From positions 1 to 64,000 of the IMG/VR virus record IMGVR_UViG_3300031784_002315: 64,000 nt of DNA. The stretch is one strand, 5' to 3'. Shown here one piece after another: positions 15,421 through 24,412 of the stretch. The notes beneath the pieces are model-generated. The model did not search any database. It saw only the letters and a list, made by a program, of their open reading frames with translations, and had not been told where the DNA came from. The stretch comes from a virus. How positions within the stretch are numbered: the first letter of the stretch is position 1; the number at the start of each line of letters is the position of its first letter. The translations under genes and the position numbers were made by a program.

Positions 15421-16817
15421 ATTCTGTCGTAGATTTTCTAAAGCATAATGCTGTTAATCATAAATCAAAAATTGCAATATTAGATGAAACAACTTCGTTA
15501 TCTAATTCCGAGTTTTTTATTAAAATTCAAACTGCTTCCGATATATTAAAAACAATTGGTGTTAAAAAATATCATAAAATTATGATGATAAGCAATAATT
15601 CTATTGACTTTTTTGTATTGTTTTTTGCTATAAAATTACTTGGAGGTATTCCTATATTAATTAGTACTGCAATAAACAACAAAGAATTAACAGTAATTGT
15701 TGAAAAATCAAATCCAAATTTTGTGTTTTTAGCAAGTCAAAAAATAGAAAGATTTTTTGACGAACAAATAATAGGAACTGTGTTAACTTTTAATTATATT
15801 AAAACAAAAAACCTCAACATAGACACATCATTAGATAAAACAGGTGTTATGCTACATACTTCAGGAACAAGTGGAAATATTAAAGTTGTAGCATTGTCTG
15901 AAGATAATTTAATTTCTGGAGCAATAAAGACAAAAAAGAATAGAGCCGTTACTGAACAAGACGTCTTATATTTAATTTTACCTGCTACTTTTGTATTTGG
16001 ATTAAATCTTACACTTGGTATATTTTACTCTTCGGGTTCTGTATTTGTGGCTAATAAATTTAAAAGATCACACGTAAAATCTTTTGAAAAAAATAAGATA
16101 TCCATGTTATCATCGACTCCAATTAGCCTGTCGAGAATCACTTCTATAATGGAGGAACAACAAATTTCTGCATCATCTATAAGATACATTTCTTACGGAG
16201 GCGATGCACTAACCGAAGAACGTAAAAACTATATAGAAAAATTCTTCAATCTAAAACTAGTAAACGGCTACGGCATGACAGAAACTACTGCTACCATTAG
16301 TATTAACGACGGAACTATGAAAGGCGTAGGAAAACTAATCAACGGGTTAGAATTAAAATTTATGTTAGACAACAAACAAACATCAACAGAAGGAATAGTA
16401 TATCTTCGTGGAGATACTATAGGACAAGGATATTATGAATCCAATACTAGCATTACTCCGTACACAGATAACGGATGGTTTAATACTGGCGATTATGGCA
16501 AACTTGTTGACGGTGATTTGGTTTTAATTGGTCGTTATAAAGATCTATTCCTATATAACAGTGTAGCATATAATCCAGTTAACATCGAAAACGAACTACA
16601 AAAAATTATTAACAAGACAGTTATTATAGTGCAAAACAAAGAAAACAATTATGTGTTTGTAAAAAGTGTTTCTGATAGCGATAAATACCGGATAGACAAC
16701 TATATGAAATTAGTGTATAATATAGACAGGTTGATATATTTAAATTTAAAAAAAATTCCTATGTCTTATAACGGAAAAATAAAAAGAAACGAACTTTTAA
16801 AGAAAGTACTTGTATAA
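15417..16817 (+). CDS. AMP-forming acyl/amino-acid ligase (adenylation enzyme)
   Basis: 466 residues of the ANL superfamily. Core motifs run in order: HTSGTSGNIKVV (P-loop), NGYGMTETT, GWFNTGDYGKLVDG and GRYKDLFLYNSVAYNPVNIE, with the C-terminal MSYNGKIKRNEL containing the catalytic Lys. It activates a carboxylic acid as an acyl-adenylate. No carrier-protein domain is attached, so acceptor and substrate are unknown. The ATG at 15417 overlaps the upstream stop (ATGA); an in-frame ATG at 15399 is an alternative. In this operon it could join an acid to a polyamine or amino-acid product (inference). Confidence 0.87.
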   Translation: MNSVVDFLKHNAVNHKSKIAILDETTSLSNSEFFIKIQTASDILKTIGVKKYHKIMMISNNSIDFFVLFFAIKLLGGIPILISTAINNKELTVIVEKSNPNFVFLASQKIERFFDEQIIGTVLTFNYIKTKNLNIDTSLDKTGVMLHTSGTSGNIKVVALSEDNLISGAIKTKKNRAVTEQDVLYLILPATFVFGLNLTLGIFYSSGSVFVANKFKRSHVKSFEKNKISMLSSTPISLSRITSIMEEQQISASSIRYISYGGDALTEERKNYIEKFFNLKLVNGYGMTETTATISINDGTMKGVGKLINGLELKFMLDNKQTSTEGIVYLRGDTIGQGYYESNTSITPYTDNGWFNTGDYGKLVDGDLVLIGRYKDLFLYNSVAYNPVNIENELQKIINKTVIIVQNKENNYVFVKSVSDSDKYRIDNYMKLVYNIDRLIYLNLKKIPMSYNGKIKRNELLKKVLV

Positions 16818-17677
16818 TGATAGGTCATGATTATAGTAACGATGTGTCAATGATAACTCATATAGAAGATAATTGTTTGTTTGTAACAAACAATGACTAT
16901 ACTGATTACATGAAAGATTTTTTGTTTTACGAATTTACACTAGAAGAACTCGGACTACCGTCTGCTGAGACTATGTTAGAAAATATTTTACAATTAGAAA
17001 AAGAAGTTGGATTGTACAACTGGACTACTAAAAACTTCGAATTTGATGATTACAAAGGATTTTCGTTAACTTATAATAAAGACTATATAGGCGATCAAGG
17101 GCTGTATAATCAAACTATGGGTACCAAAGAAATGACTCAAGTTTACGGAATTAGAGGAGAAAAGAGTTTACCGGGTGTTATAAAAAATACCTATTATGAT
17201 ACATTCGGTTTTAGACATGTTCATCCGGTTGTAAGAAAGTACTTTAACAATTTGTTTAATAAATTTAATTGCGGATTGTCTAGATCAAGAGTAAGTTATT
17301 TTTATCCACATAAAACCAAATTACCCGATACTTCGGGTATTCATGTTGACGAGTTGCCACTTTATCTGCTAAGAGTTAATATTCCACTTAAGACTAACAG
17401 TAATCATATTTTAAAGGCCGAAGGCAAAGACAAGTACGGAAATAAATTATCTATCGAAAAACATCTCGAAGTCGGTAAAGCATATATTTGGAATACAATA
17501 ATTCCGCATCAAGTTACTGTAAAAGAAGAAACTACAGATACCGAACCGAGAATACATTTAGTGTTAGGTCTTACTCCGTGGTTAGATTATAATGAATCCA
17601 ACGATGAATGGAGATTTAATTCTAATTATAAAAAATCGTTAAAAGAAATTGTACAAAATAAACTTTTTGTAAAATGA
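16817..17677 (+). CDS. aspartyl-hydroxylase-like 2OG/DSBH protein
   Basis: 286 residues. The C-terminal half has a jelly-roll oxygenase pattern: GIHVDELPLYLLRVNIPL gives an HxD metal pair (H176, D178), IPHQV gives the distal His (H231), and PRIHLVLGLTPW supplies an Arg for 2OG binding. These features fit the AspH-like branch of Fe(II)/2OG enzymes. The N-terminal 140 residues are not recognised. The start shares a base with the ligase stop. Hydroxylation of the operon product is a reasonable guess, not shown. Confidence 0.65.
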   Translation: MIGHDYSNDVSMITHIEDNCLFVTNNDYTDYMKDFLFYEFTLEELGLPSAETMLENILQLEKEVGLYNWTTKNFEFDDYKGFSLTYNKDYIGDQGLYNQTMGTKEMTQVYGIRGEKSLPGVIKNTYYDTFGFRHVHPVVRKYFNNLFNKFNCGLSRSRVSYFYPHKTKLPDTSGIHVDELPLYLLRVNIPLKTNSNHILKAEGKDKYGNKLSIEKHLEVGKAYIWNTIIPHQVTVKEETTDTEPRIHLVLGLTPWLDYNESNDEWRFNSNYKKSLKEIVQNKLFVK

Positions 17678-18945
17678 GTTCTATAAGCATTTCTGAAGTT
17701 GAGGGCTATTTAAAGTCAAAGTTAACAGCGCCTACGATTGCAAATCCGGCAATTTATATCAACTGCGGATCTATTGATTCCGGTATTATTCCCTATGATA
17801 TTGTTGATAAAAATTCATTTCCTCGATTCATCTCAAGTACTGAAAGTCATAAACATATAAAAGTGTTACTTGACCATAAAGAACACGATTACTATATTAT
17901 TAATAAAGATTATAAAACAGATAATCAATGTAAATTTTCAAAAAATAATCATTTAAGTTTTGGATATGGACTAACTGCATTACCAAAATTACCAAAACTA
18001 CCCTTTATTGAAAGATTTGCTATACCTGACAATACTGAAAATTTAATTTGGTGGGAAGAATGTAAAAAAAGTGCAATCGATATTAAATCCAAATATCGAG
18101 ATATATTCTTATGTTTTAGCGGTGGAATCGATTCAGAATTAATGGGTCTTGCATTTGTTGACGCAAACGTAGACTTTATAGGATTTTCATTAGTATACAA
18201 ACATAAAGATCATATATTAAATCACCACGATGTTATTAATGCTATTAACTTTTGTAAAAAATATAATATTAAACATATTACAAAAGAAATAAACATTCTC
18301 GAAGATCTTTATAACAATCGTCATAGAGATTATTTTATTAATGGAGTATATGAAACATATTTTCTAATTCCGGGATTATATACACAACAGTTAATGATCG
18401 AATACATAAACAGTATAGGTGCTGTTCCTGTTATGGCATCAGACCAAGTTGAGATAAAATTTAACAAAGATAAAGAGCCAGTAATAGGCGATTGCTCGTA
18501 CTCTATCGGATTATCTGCACCCACCTGGGCTCATATAACAAACAAAACCTGTATATATGATTTTTTTATGTATAGCCCAGAACAAATATATTCATTTCTC
18601 GATATTAACGATGTTAAAAACACCACTACAGTTGACTATGATTTTAAATTTAAAATTAGTAAAAAATATGGAAACCCTAATGTAAATTATTATAACAAAT
18701 TAACCGGTTACGAATTTATAAAAGAATACTTAAAAGAGTATTTTAATAAAGATCTACATGAACTTACTATGCAAACAATAGATGATATAGACTGGACTTT
18801 AAAACCAATGACACAATATATTCATCCCATCAAAGATATTTTAACAGAAAAAGCGTTTAACAATTGGCAAATTATTAGAACCACTTCAAACGACTTTTTA
18901 ACTAGAGGATTTGACGAAAATGACACAAGTTACTACGATTTTTAA
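17674..18945 (+). CDS. PP-loop ATPase (asparagine-synthase/QueC-type fold)
   Basis: 423 residues. A clear PP-loop, LCFSGGIDSELMG, lies about residues 145-157, preceded by an unrecognised N-terminal part and followed by a long C-terminal region without a zinc Cys cluster. PP-loop enzymes adenylate a carboxyl, amide or nucleobase and then add nitrogen or sulfur. No glutaminase domain is visible, so it may use free ammonia or an amine. It overlaps its upstream neighbour by 4 bases. Amide or amidine formation on the operon product fits the context but is inferred. Confidence 0.68.
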   Translation: MSSISISEVEGYLKSKLTAPTIANPAIYINCGSIDSGIIPYDIVDKNSFPRFISSTESHKHIKVLLDHKEHDYYIINKDYKTDNQCKFSKNNHLSFGYGLTALPKLPKLPFIERFAIPDNTENLIWWEECKKSAIDIKSKYRDIFLCFSGGIDSELMGLAFVDANVDFIGFSLVYKHKDHILNHHDVINAINFCKKYNIKHITKEINILEDLYNNRHRDYFINGVYETYFLIPGLYTQQLMIEYINSIGAVPVMASDQVEIKFNKDKEPVIGDCSYSIGLSAPTWAHITNKTCIYDFFMYSPEQIYSFLDINDVKNTTTVDYDFKFKISKKYGNPNVNYYNKLTGYEFIKEYLKEYFNKDLHELTMQTIDDIDWTLKPMTQYIHPIKDILTEKAFNNWQIIRTTSNDFLTRGFDENDTSYYDF

Positions 18946-20305
18946 AGAATTTAATCATAATATAACTATTTTAGGTGCAGGAAGCATCTGTGTTGCATTG
19001 CTTCCTCTCTTAAAAAAACATATAAAGTCTAATAAAATAACAATTATATCCAACGACAGTCGAAATTGGAGTATAACTAACAAGTATGATGTCGAAAGAG
19101 TAATTGAAAATATTAGCATTGACAACTACAAAAACATTTTACAAAAATATACATCAAAAGGCGATATTGTTATTAATTTAACAGTAGATGTATCATCAAA
19201 AGATTTAGTTGAAGAATGTCAAAAAAACGATGTTATGTACATAGACACTTGTATTCAGCCGTGGCCAGGATTTTTTGATAACTTCGATATGGATCCTAGA
19301 GATAGAACAAACTACTCTCTAAGAGAAGACATGATAAAAAATAAAAAAACATCAAAAAATAAAGCAACAGCCGTTCTTTCACACGGTGCTAATCCTGGAT
19401 TAGTTAATCATTTAGTTAAAGATGCACTAATTGATATTGCAAAAAAACTTAATGTCAACGAAACTCCAACATCTCAACTAGACTGGGCAGATCTTGCTAA
19501 AAAAGTAGGTCTTAAAGTTATACATGTTTCCGAACGAGATTCACAATTTGATTTAGATAAGAAAAAACCAAACGAATTTGTAAACACATGGAGCGTAGAT
19601 GGTTTTATTGCTGAAGGTATCCTTCCTGCTGAACTCGGTTGGGGGTCACACGAACCCGAACTTCCGGATAACGGAGTGACTCATATACACGGAAGTAAAG
19701 CATCTATATTTTTAAACAATCCCGGATGTGCAACAAAAGTAAAATCTTGGGCTCCAAATGCTAAAGAATTTGAAGGATTTTTAATAACACACCAAGAATC
19801 TATAACTTTAGCAGAATTTTTGTCAATTAATGACGATCATTCTTTATACAGACCTACAGTTCATTATGCCTACCATCCTTGCGACCAAGCAGTTGAAAGT
19901 TTAAATGAACTTACACAAAACAATCTTAAAGGTCAAGCACAATCTAGAATTATAACAGATAGCATAGTAGGCGGAATGGACGAATTAGGCGTATTGTTAA
20001 TGGGAGAATTTGGCTCTTATTGGGTAGGTAGTCAATTGTCTATTGACGAAACTAGAAATTTAGTTGAAAACAATAATGCAACTAGTTTACAAGTTGTTGC
20101 TCCATTATGTAGTGCAATTTTATGGATGATGGATAATACACATAACGGAATTTTAGAACCCGATGACTTACCCTATAACTTTATAATTGAAAATTCAAAA
20201 CCATACTTAGGAAAATATGTTAAAGAATATTCAGATTGGTATCCAAATAGTTCAACAGAAAAAACTTGGGAGTTTAAACACTATCTTATCAAAAATAAAA
20301 TGTAA
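18920..20305 (+). CDS. hss: homospermidine synthase
   Basis: 461 residues of the saccharopine-dehydrogenase-like family. The N-terminal NAD-binding loop ITILGAGSICVALLP is followed by the family's HGANPGLVNH, then LGWGSHE and YHPCDQAVESL in the order seen in bacterial Hss (about 477 residues). Hss makes sym-homospermidine from putrescine using NAD. The upstream decarboxylase-like gene could supply the diamine. The ATG at 18920 lies 26 bases inside the previous gene; a TTG at 18911 is the other option. It is unusual cargo for a phage. Confidence 0.85.
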   Translation: MTQVTTIFKEFNHNITILGAGSICVALLPLLKKHIKSNKITIISNDSRNWSITNKYDVERVIENISIDNYKNILQKYTSKGDIVINLTVDVSSKDLVEECQKNDVMYIDTCIQPWPGFFDNFDMDPRDRTNYSLREDMIKNKKTSKNKATAVLSHGANPGLVNHLVKDALIDIAKKLNVNETPTSQLDWADLAKKVGLKVIHVSERDSQFDLDKKKPNEFVNTWSVDGFIAEGILPAELGWGSHEPELPDNGVTHIHGSKASIFLNNPGCATKVKSWAPNAKEFEGFLITHQESITLAEFLSINDDHSLYRPTVHYAYHPCDQAVESLNELTQNNLKGQAQSRIITDSIVGGMDELGVLLMGEFGSYWVGSQLSIDETRNLVENNNATSLQVVAPLCSAILWMMDNTHNGILEPDDLPYNFIIENSKPYLGKYVKEYSDWYPNSSTEKTWEFKHYLIKNKM

Positions 20306-20310
20306 AATAG

Positions 20311-20338
20311 AATAAATATTTTATATTGGAGTTATACT
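20311..20338 (+). promoter_or_regulatory. late-type box AATAAATA and ribosome site of the nitroreductase gene
   Basis: AATAAATA at 20311-20318 is one base off the T4 late consensus. TTGGAG (20326-20331) lies 7 bases before the ATG at 20339. The gene may therefore be transcribed separately from the decarboxylase-Hss operon. Confidence 0.5.
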
Positions 20339-20992
20339 ATGAATCATATTGATATTAAACAATCTATTATACGCAGTCAACATTGTCAGCGTAATTGGGA
20401 TCTTTCAAAAGAAATACCCGAAGACGATCTAAATCTTCTAGTAACTGCTGGAACACAATGTCCAAGCAAACAAAATGTAGCGTTTTATCGACTTCATTTT
20501 ATAACCAACAGAAATATCATCGAAGAGATTCATGATAATACCAAAGGGTTTGTTGTTACATTAGAACCAACACCCGAGTACACTACAAATACACAAACTC
20601 TAGCAAATCTTTTAGTTGTTTTTGAAAAATACGAAAATCTAAACAATGACAAAGATTCAACAAGAAATGATCAAACTAGAGCAATAACCACTAATTCCGT
20701 TGATTCGTATCAAGCCACAAAGACGTTAGAAAGAGATAGAAATCTTGCTGTAGGTGTAGCCGCAGGATATTTAAATCTTACTGCTAGCATTTTAGGCTAT
20801 TCAACTGGGTGTTGTTCTTGTTTTAATCAAGATAAAGTTAAAGAGTATCTTAGTCTTGAAAATGATGTCTTACTTTTAATGGGTATAGGTTTTAAAAATC
20901 AAAGTCTTAATAGAAGAATATCACACGTTGATAACTCTTATATTTTTCCGACAAAGACAAAACAGCCTATTGAAGTAAAATTCATTAAATAA
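20339..20992 (+). CDS. nitroreductase-family flavoprotein
   Basis: 217 residues. AGTQCPSKQNVAFYRLHFI near residue 37 matches the FMN-binding start of the nitroreductase fold, and VGVAAGYLNLTASILGYSTG with LLMGIGF near the C-terminus matches its core. Members reduce nitro groups or quinones, or oxidise and dehalogenate small molecules using FMN and NAD(P)H; some act in natural-product clusters. It ends 2 bases before the convergent radical SAM gene and may complete the pathway of the upstream operon. Confidence 0.78.
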   Translation: MNHIDIKQSIIRSQHCQRNWDLSKEIPEDDLNLLVTAGTQCPSKQNVAFYRLHFITNRNIIEEIHDNTKGFVVTLEPTPEYTTNTQTLANLLVVFEKYENLNNDKDSTRNDQTRAITTNSVDSYQATKTLERDRNLAVGVAAGYLNLTASILGYSTGCCSCFNQDKVKEYLSLENDVLLLMGIGFKNQSLNRRISHVDNSYIFPTKTKQPIEVKFIK

Positions 20993-20994
20993 AT

Positions 20995-22041
20995 TTAAGT
21001 TTTTAAAAAACTCAATTCTGGTATAAAGTCATTTATTGACTTTTGAAGCACATTGTCTTGACTTGCCGTAGTTTCAATTAATTTAGAGAGTAACTCAGTG
21101 TCGTGATTGTAATTTTTTAAAAATTCTTCAGTTTCTTTGCACATATGTTTTTCAATATACCATTGAGGTAAAGCATTTATCGAAAATTCCAAAGGATATG
21201 TAATAGGAAAAATATTATAGTATAATCCGTAATCTTGACATAATTTGTTTATATTTTCTATATCATGATAATTATAGGCTTGCAAAACTGTATGAACATA
21301 TCTTTCACTGTTATCGTTTCTTTTATTAATATAGTTTTCCCACTTATCTAGATTTCTTTTTATAGTTTCCCATTTGCTTCCATCTCTAATATATTCGTTT
21401 GTTAATCCAGTACCGTCAATACTATATCCAATTATAAAACTGTCTATATTTGTAAAATGTTTTAAATATTTTTCAGGAGGAACTGTTAAATTTGTGTTTA
21501 CATAAAAAGAAATTTTATTTTCTTTATTTTTTTCGATAAACTCAAATATATGAAACACTTCATCAGTTATTAATGGTTCTCCACCTAGATATTTTATAAT
21601 TTTAATATCTTTACTTTTTATCTTAGATAGAACGTTTTCTAAATTATAATAAGACACAGGTATATTGCTGCCTCCTAAAGTTTTTTGCCACAAACTACTA
21701 TGTCTAGAATCACACATTCTACATTGATTATTACATTTATTACTAACAGACAACTCTAACATTTCAAAAGTGTTTAAGTCAGATTTACAATAAAAATCAT
21801 AAGAATCTTTTACAGAATGTAATCCTAGTTCGATGTGTTTTTTACAGTTGTAGCAACCCGGATCCCATGAATTGCCCTCCATATTTTTTCTTATATTTGC
21901 TATATATTCGGAATGTAAAAAGTCATCCGGAGACATATCATTTACAGAAATTTTACTTATACCTTTGTACGAACAGCATGGTTTATAAAAACCACTGAGT
22001 TCTATACACACTTGATTATGAAGGGCTTTACAGATTGGCAT
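20995..22041 (-). CDS. radical SAM protein with N-terminal twitch-like Cys domain
   Basis: 348 residues. The N-terminal auxiliary-cluster region has C4, C12, the pair C22-C23 and C63/C66 (GCYNC). The radical SAM triad follows at C103, C107, C110 (NKCNNQCRMC), and LGGEP supplies the SAM-amine motif. This is the 'twitch domain first' architecture, reversed from SPASM enzymes where auxiliary clusters are C-terminal. Reaction unknown; relatives modify peptides or sugars. It is last in a two-gene unit, its ATG overlapping the upstream stop (TAATG), and it converges tail to tail with the nitroreductase. Confidence 0.85.
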   Translation of the reverse strand: MPICKALHNQVCIELSGFYKPCCSYKGISKISVNDMSPDDFLHSEYIANIRKNMEGNSWDPGCYNCKKHIELGLHSVKDSYDFYCKSDLNTFEMLELSVSNKCNNQCRMCDSRHSSLWQKTLGGSNIPVSYYNLENVLSKIKSKDIKIIKYLGGEPLITDEVFHIFEFIEKNKENKISFYVNTNLTVPPEKYLKHFTNIDSFIIGYSIDGTGLTNEYIRDGSKWETIKRNLDKWENYINKRNDNSERYVHTVLQAYNYHDIENINKLCQDYGLYYNIFPITYPLEFSINALPQWYIEKHMCKETEEFLKNYNHDTELLSKLIETTASQDNVLQKSINDFIPELSFLKT

Positions 22042-23153
22042 TAGTGTTTTCTTTTTGGTATTTTACTGTCAGCCGAACTAACACAACTATCAGTTATACA
22101 GGGCATTGGATTAGAAAACAATTTAAATCCTGTTTCAATGTTTCCTAATGGAACATCTGAACAACTGTAACTACGTTTTATACTTCCGTCAGGTTCTCTG
22201 ATAATAATTCCTTGATACCCAGCATTGCAATTCCAGCCTTTAAATTTATTAAAATTAAAAGCATTAAATCTTTCGGCTTGATCCATGTACCATTTTTTTC
22301 CTGTAGAATCTAAAAATTCTACTTGAAAATGGCTAGGAACATTTGAATCATTATTAACTAAAGCGTGTTTAGGTAGTTCAAAATTAGGTCTAGGACGGTC
22401 GTTCCATTTACGCTTTGTTTCTGTATAAGCACGCTGCGGCATACCGTTGTGTAAACGTTTTAGATTGTCATCTGTGTATCCATCTACTACTCGGCTTGCT
22501 GTAGGGTCGCTTTGAGGCTTTAGCGTTACGTTTATGCCCTGCTCGTGGAAGAATAGTGCATTGTCCCAATCACGTTCAAACCATTCGGGTACCATAACCA
22601 TGTTGATAGTAACTTGAACATCGTGTTCTTGACATAATATCAGTTTGTCTGCAAAATCCTGCATCTTTGCTGTTGTATCTAAATGTTCAGTGTGCAAACT
22701 TGCTGTAATGCTTGCTCTGTGAAACGGCTTGACTTTTTCTACATAATCTTCAAACCAGCGCACAGGTCTACTACAATTCGATGTCATATGTACACTAGTA
22801 TAATTGGTATTGTCAACATCATCTGCTAGATGTTTTAGTATGTCTAAGTATCCAGGATGAAATGTAGGCTCACCACCACTTAACGAAAAGTGAAAACTAT
22901 TAAATCCATTGTCACGAGCCTGACGCTTTATTTCGTCGATGGTTTTGAGACATAACTCTGTAGGTCTATGATCTTTTCTGTCAGATCTTGCATAGGGCCA
23001 GCAGTATGAGCATCTGTAGTTGCAGTATCTTCCAAGGAGCCAAGATACAGTAAATAAGTCTCTATATAAGAGTGTCCGCTGGCCGACTTGTATAATGTCG
23101 TCAAACGGAATCTTGGTAAAATCATAATTACTCCATTTTAAATCTTCATTCAT
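22041..23153 (-). CDS. radical SAM/SPASM-like protein
   Basis: 370 residues. Triad C44, C48, C51 in RYCNYRCSYC; GGEP at 93-96. The C-terminus has an auxiliary-cluster pattern: WNCNAG, SYSCSDVPLGNI, then CITDSC. The same C-terminal layout occurs in the genes at 33719 and 62437, marking a short SPASM-like subgroup in this window. First gene of its unit; no clear Shine-Dalgarno, but an AATAAATT stretch abuts the ATG. Substrate unknown. Confidence 0.84.
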   Translation of the reverse strand: MNEDLKWSNYDFTKIPFDDIIQVGQRTLLYRDLFTVSWLLGRYCNYRCSYCWPYARSDRKDHRPTELCLKTIDEIKRQARDNGFNSFHFSLSGGEPTFHPGYLDILKHLADDVDNTNYTSVHMTSNCSRPVRWFEDYVEKVKPFHRASITASLHTEHLDTTAKMQDFADKLILCQEHDVQVTINMVMVPEWFERDWDNALFFHEQGINVTLKPQSDPTASRVVDGYTDDNLKRLHNGMPQRAYTETKRKWNDRPRPNFELPKHALVNNDSNVPSHFQVEFLDSTGKKWYMDQAERFNAFNFNKFKGWNCNAGYQGIIIREPDGSIKRSYSCSDVPLGNIETGFKLFSNPMPCITDSCVSSADSKIPKRKH

Positions 23154-23182
23154 AATTTATTATAACGTCTTTTTTTAAATAG

Positions 23183-24373
23183 TCAATATGTGTAGTTTTC
23201 AATTTTCATTTCTTTAAAACTATGCTTCCATGATATGTTTCGTGCGGTGTCTAGGTCATTTAGATAAGAAATGAATGTTTTTCCGTATTCGTTCCATAAA
23301 TCTTTTTCAAACATGTGATTAACATAAAATTCTATTTTGTCTGTGTCATCAAAATTGTATCGATTTATTTTTTCTTTGATAATTTGTTTTAATTCTACGG
23401 GTAACACTTGAGCACTCATGTGAATCGGCCATTCTACATGATTACAAAGAATAAATTTTATATCTGGAAAATTAAATTTTATGTAATCATACGTCTCAAC
23501 TAGATAAAACATACTTATATTTGAGCAGGTCCACTGTACCCCAACATCAAAGTTACTATACTGTTTTGCATATTGTTGTATTAATTCGAGTTTCTTTTTA
23601 AATGTTTCCCATTTAATAGGAAATCTAAAATATTCTCCAGGAATATCAATAGCGTCAACACTTAATCTAATTACAACACTTTCAAATTTAGATAGTTGAT
23701 TAAGTATCTTTTCAGTTAACAATGTTCCGTTACTGACATAGTGAAGTGTTATTTTACTTGCGTGTTCTGTTTTTGAAATTTCTTCGATAAATTTATTGTG
23801 TTGTTTATTAGCAAATGGCTCTCCACCTAAAAAGTTAAACTTTTTTGTTTGATGTAGATTTTCTTTTATATTATCCCATATAAAACTATCTTGTTCTATC
23901 CACTTGTTATCTATGTTATACGATTCTGTATTAGGATATTTGTTTAATAGGGACTTGTCTTCGTTCCATTTGCTGCTAGCGCCGGTGCCGCAATGTATAC
24001 ACTTCAAATTACAAATTGTGCCAACACGAATATCAATATTAGGTGGGTAATACGGAACACTGCCATCGGATTTAGTTTCATTGATGAGATGTTTGTTTGT
24101 TTCGTAATGGTATTTGTTTTCTTCTAATCGTTTACTATGACCATTTAAACTTTCAACGTACTCGCAACGCTTACAGTTCTCTGGCCATTTTCCGTTTAAA
24201 AAATCTATACGTATTTTTTTAAAATAATCATTGTTCCATTCGTTTTCTATACTACTACCTTTTAACTTGACTTGTGCATCTTTTACAACTGCCTGATCTG
24301 CATAGCCGCAAGTTCGAGGACGACCGAATGTGTTGGTGCTAAAATTTATCCAAGGAAGTATGCAAGGTTTCAT
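23183..24373 (-). CDS. radical SAM protein with N-terminal twitch-like Cys domain
   Basis: 396 residues. N-terminal C4 (MKPCILPW), C22 and C67/C70 (CKRC), then the triad C121, C125, C128 in TICNLKCIHC and FLGGEP (183-186). Before the triad, DGSVPYYPPNIDIRVG resembles the same region in the genes at 32261 and 60361, so these three probably form one subtype. Single-gene unit divergent from the aminotransferase-like gene; ACTAAATA lies 5 bases before the ATG and no Shine-Dalgarno is seen. Confidence 0.85.
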   Translation of the reverse strand: MKPCILPWINFSTNTFGRPRTCGYADQAVVKDAQVKLKGSSIENEWNNDYFKKIRIDFLNGKWPENCKRCEYVESLNGHSKRLEENKYHYETNKHLINETKSDGSVPYYPPNIDIRVGTICNLKCIHCGTGASSKWNEDKSLLNKYPNTESYNIDNKWIEQDSFIWDNIKENLHQTKKFNFLGGEPFANKQHNKFIEEISKTEHASKITLHYVSNGTLLTEKILNQLSKFESVVIRLSVDAIDIPGEYFRFPIKWETFKKKLELIQQYAKQYSNFDVGVQWTCSNISMFYLVETYDYIKFNFPDIKFILCNHVEWPIHMSAQVLPVELKQIIKEKINRYNFDDTDKIEFYVNHMFEKDLWNEYGKTFISYLNDLDTARNISWKHSFKEMKIENYTY

Positions 24374-24412
24374 ATTGTTATTTAGTAGTTAACTACGCAT
24401 ATAAATATTTTC
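24374..24412. promoter_or_regulatory. divergent promoter region with 12-bp palindrome
   Basis: Plus strand: TATAAATA (24400-24407), a perfect match to the T4 late consensus, only 5 bases before the ATG at 24413. Minus strand: ACTAAATA (complement of 24379-24386), 5 bases before the ATG at 24373. Between them, GTAGTTAACTAC (24385-24396) is a perfect palindrome, a possible regulator site. No Shine-Dalgarno precedes either ATG, so both transcripts may be leaderless. Confidence 0.65.

Noticed and set aside
17674-18945. QueC at the PP-loop gene of the Hss operon
   Set aside because: It has the SGGIDS loop but no C-terminal zinc Cys cluster and is much longer than QueC.
20993-21010. Bidirectional terminator between the nitroreductase and radical SAM genes
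   Set aside because: Only a short AT-rich imperfect palindrome is present and it overlaps the coding end; too weak to support.
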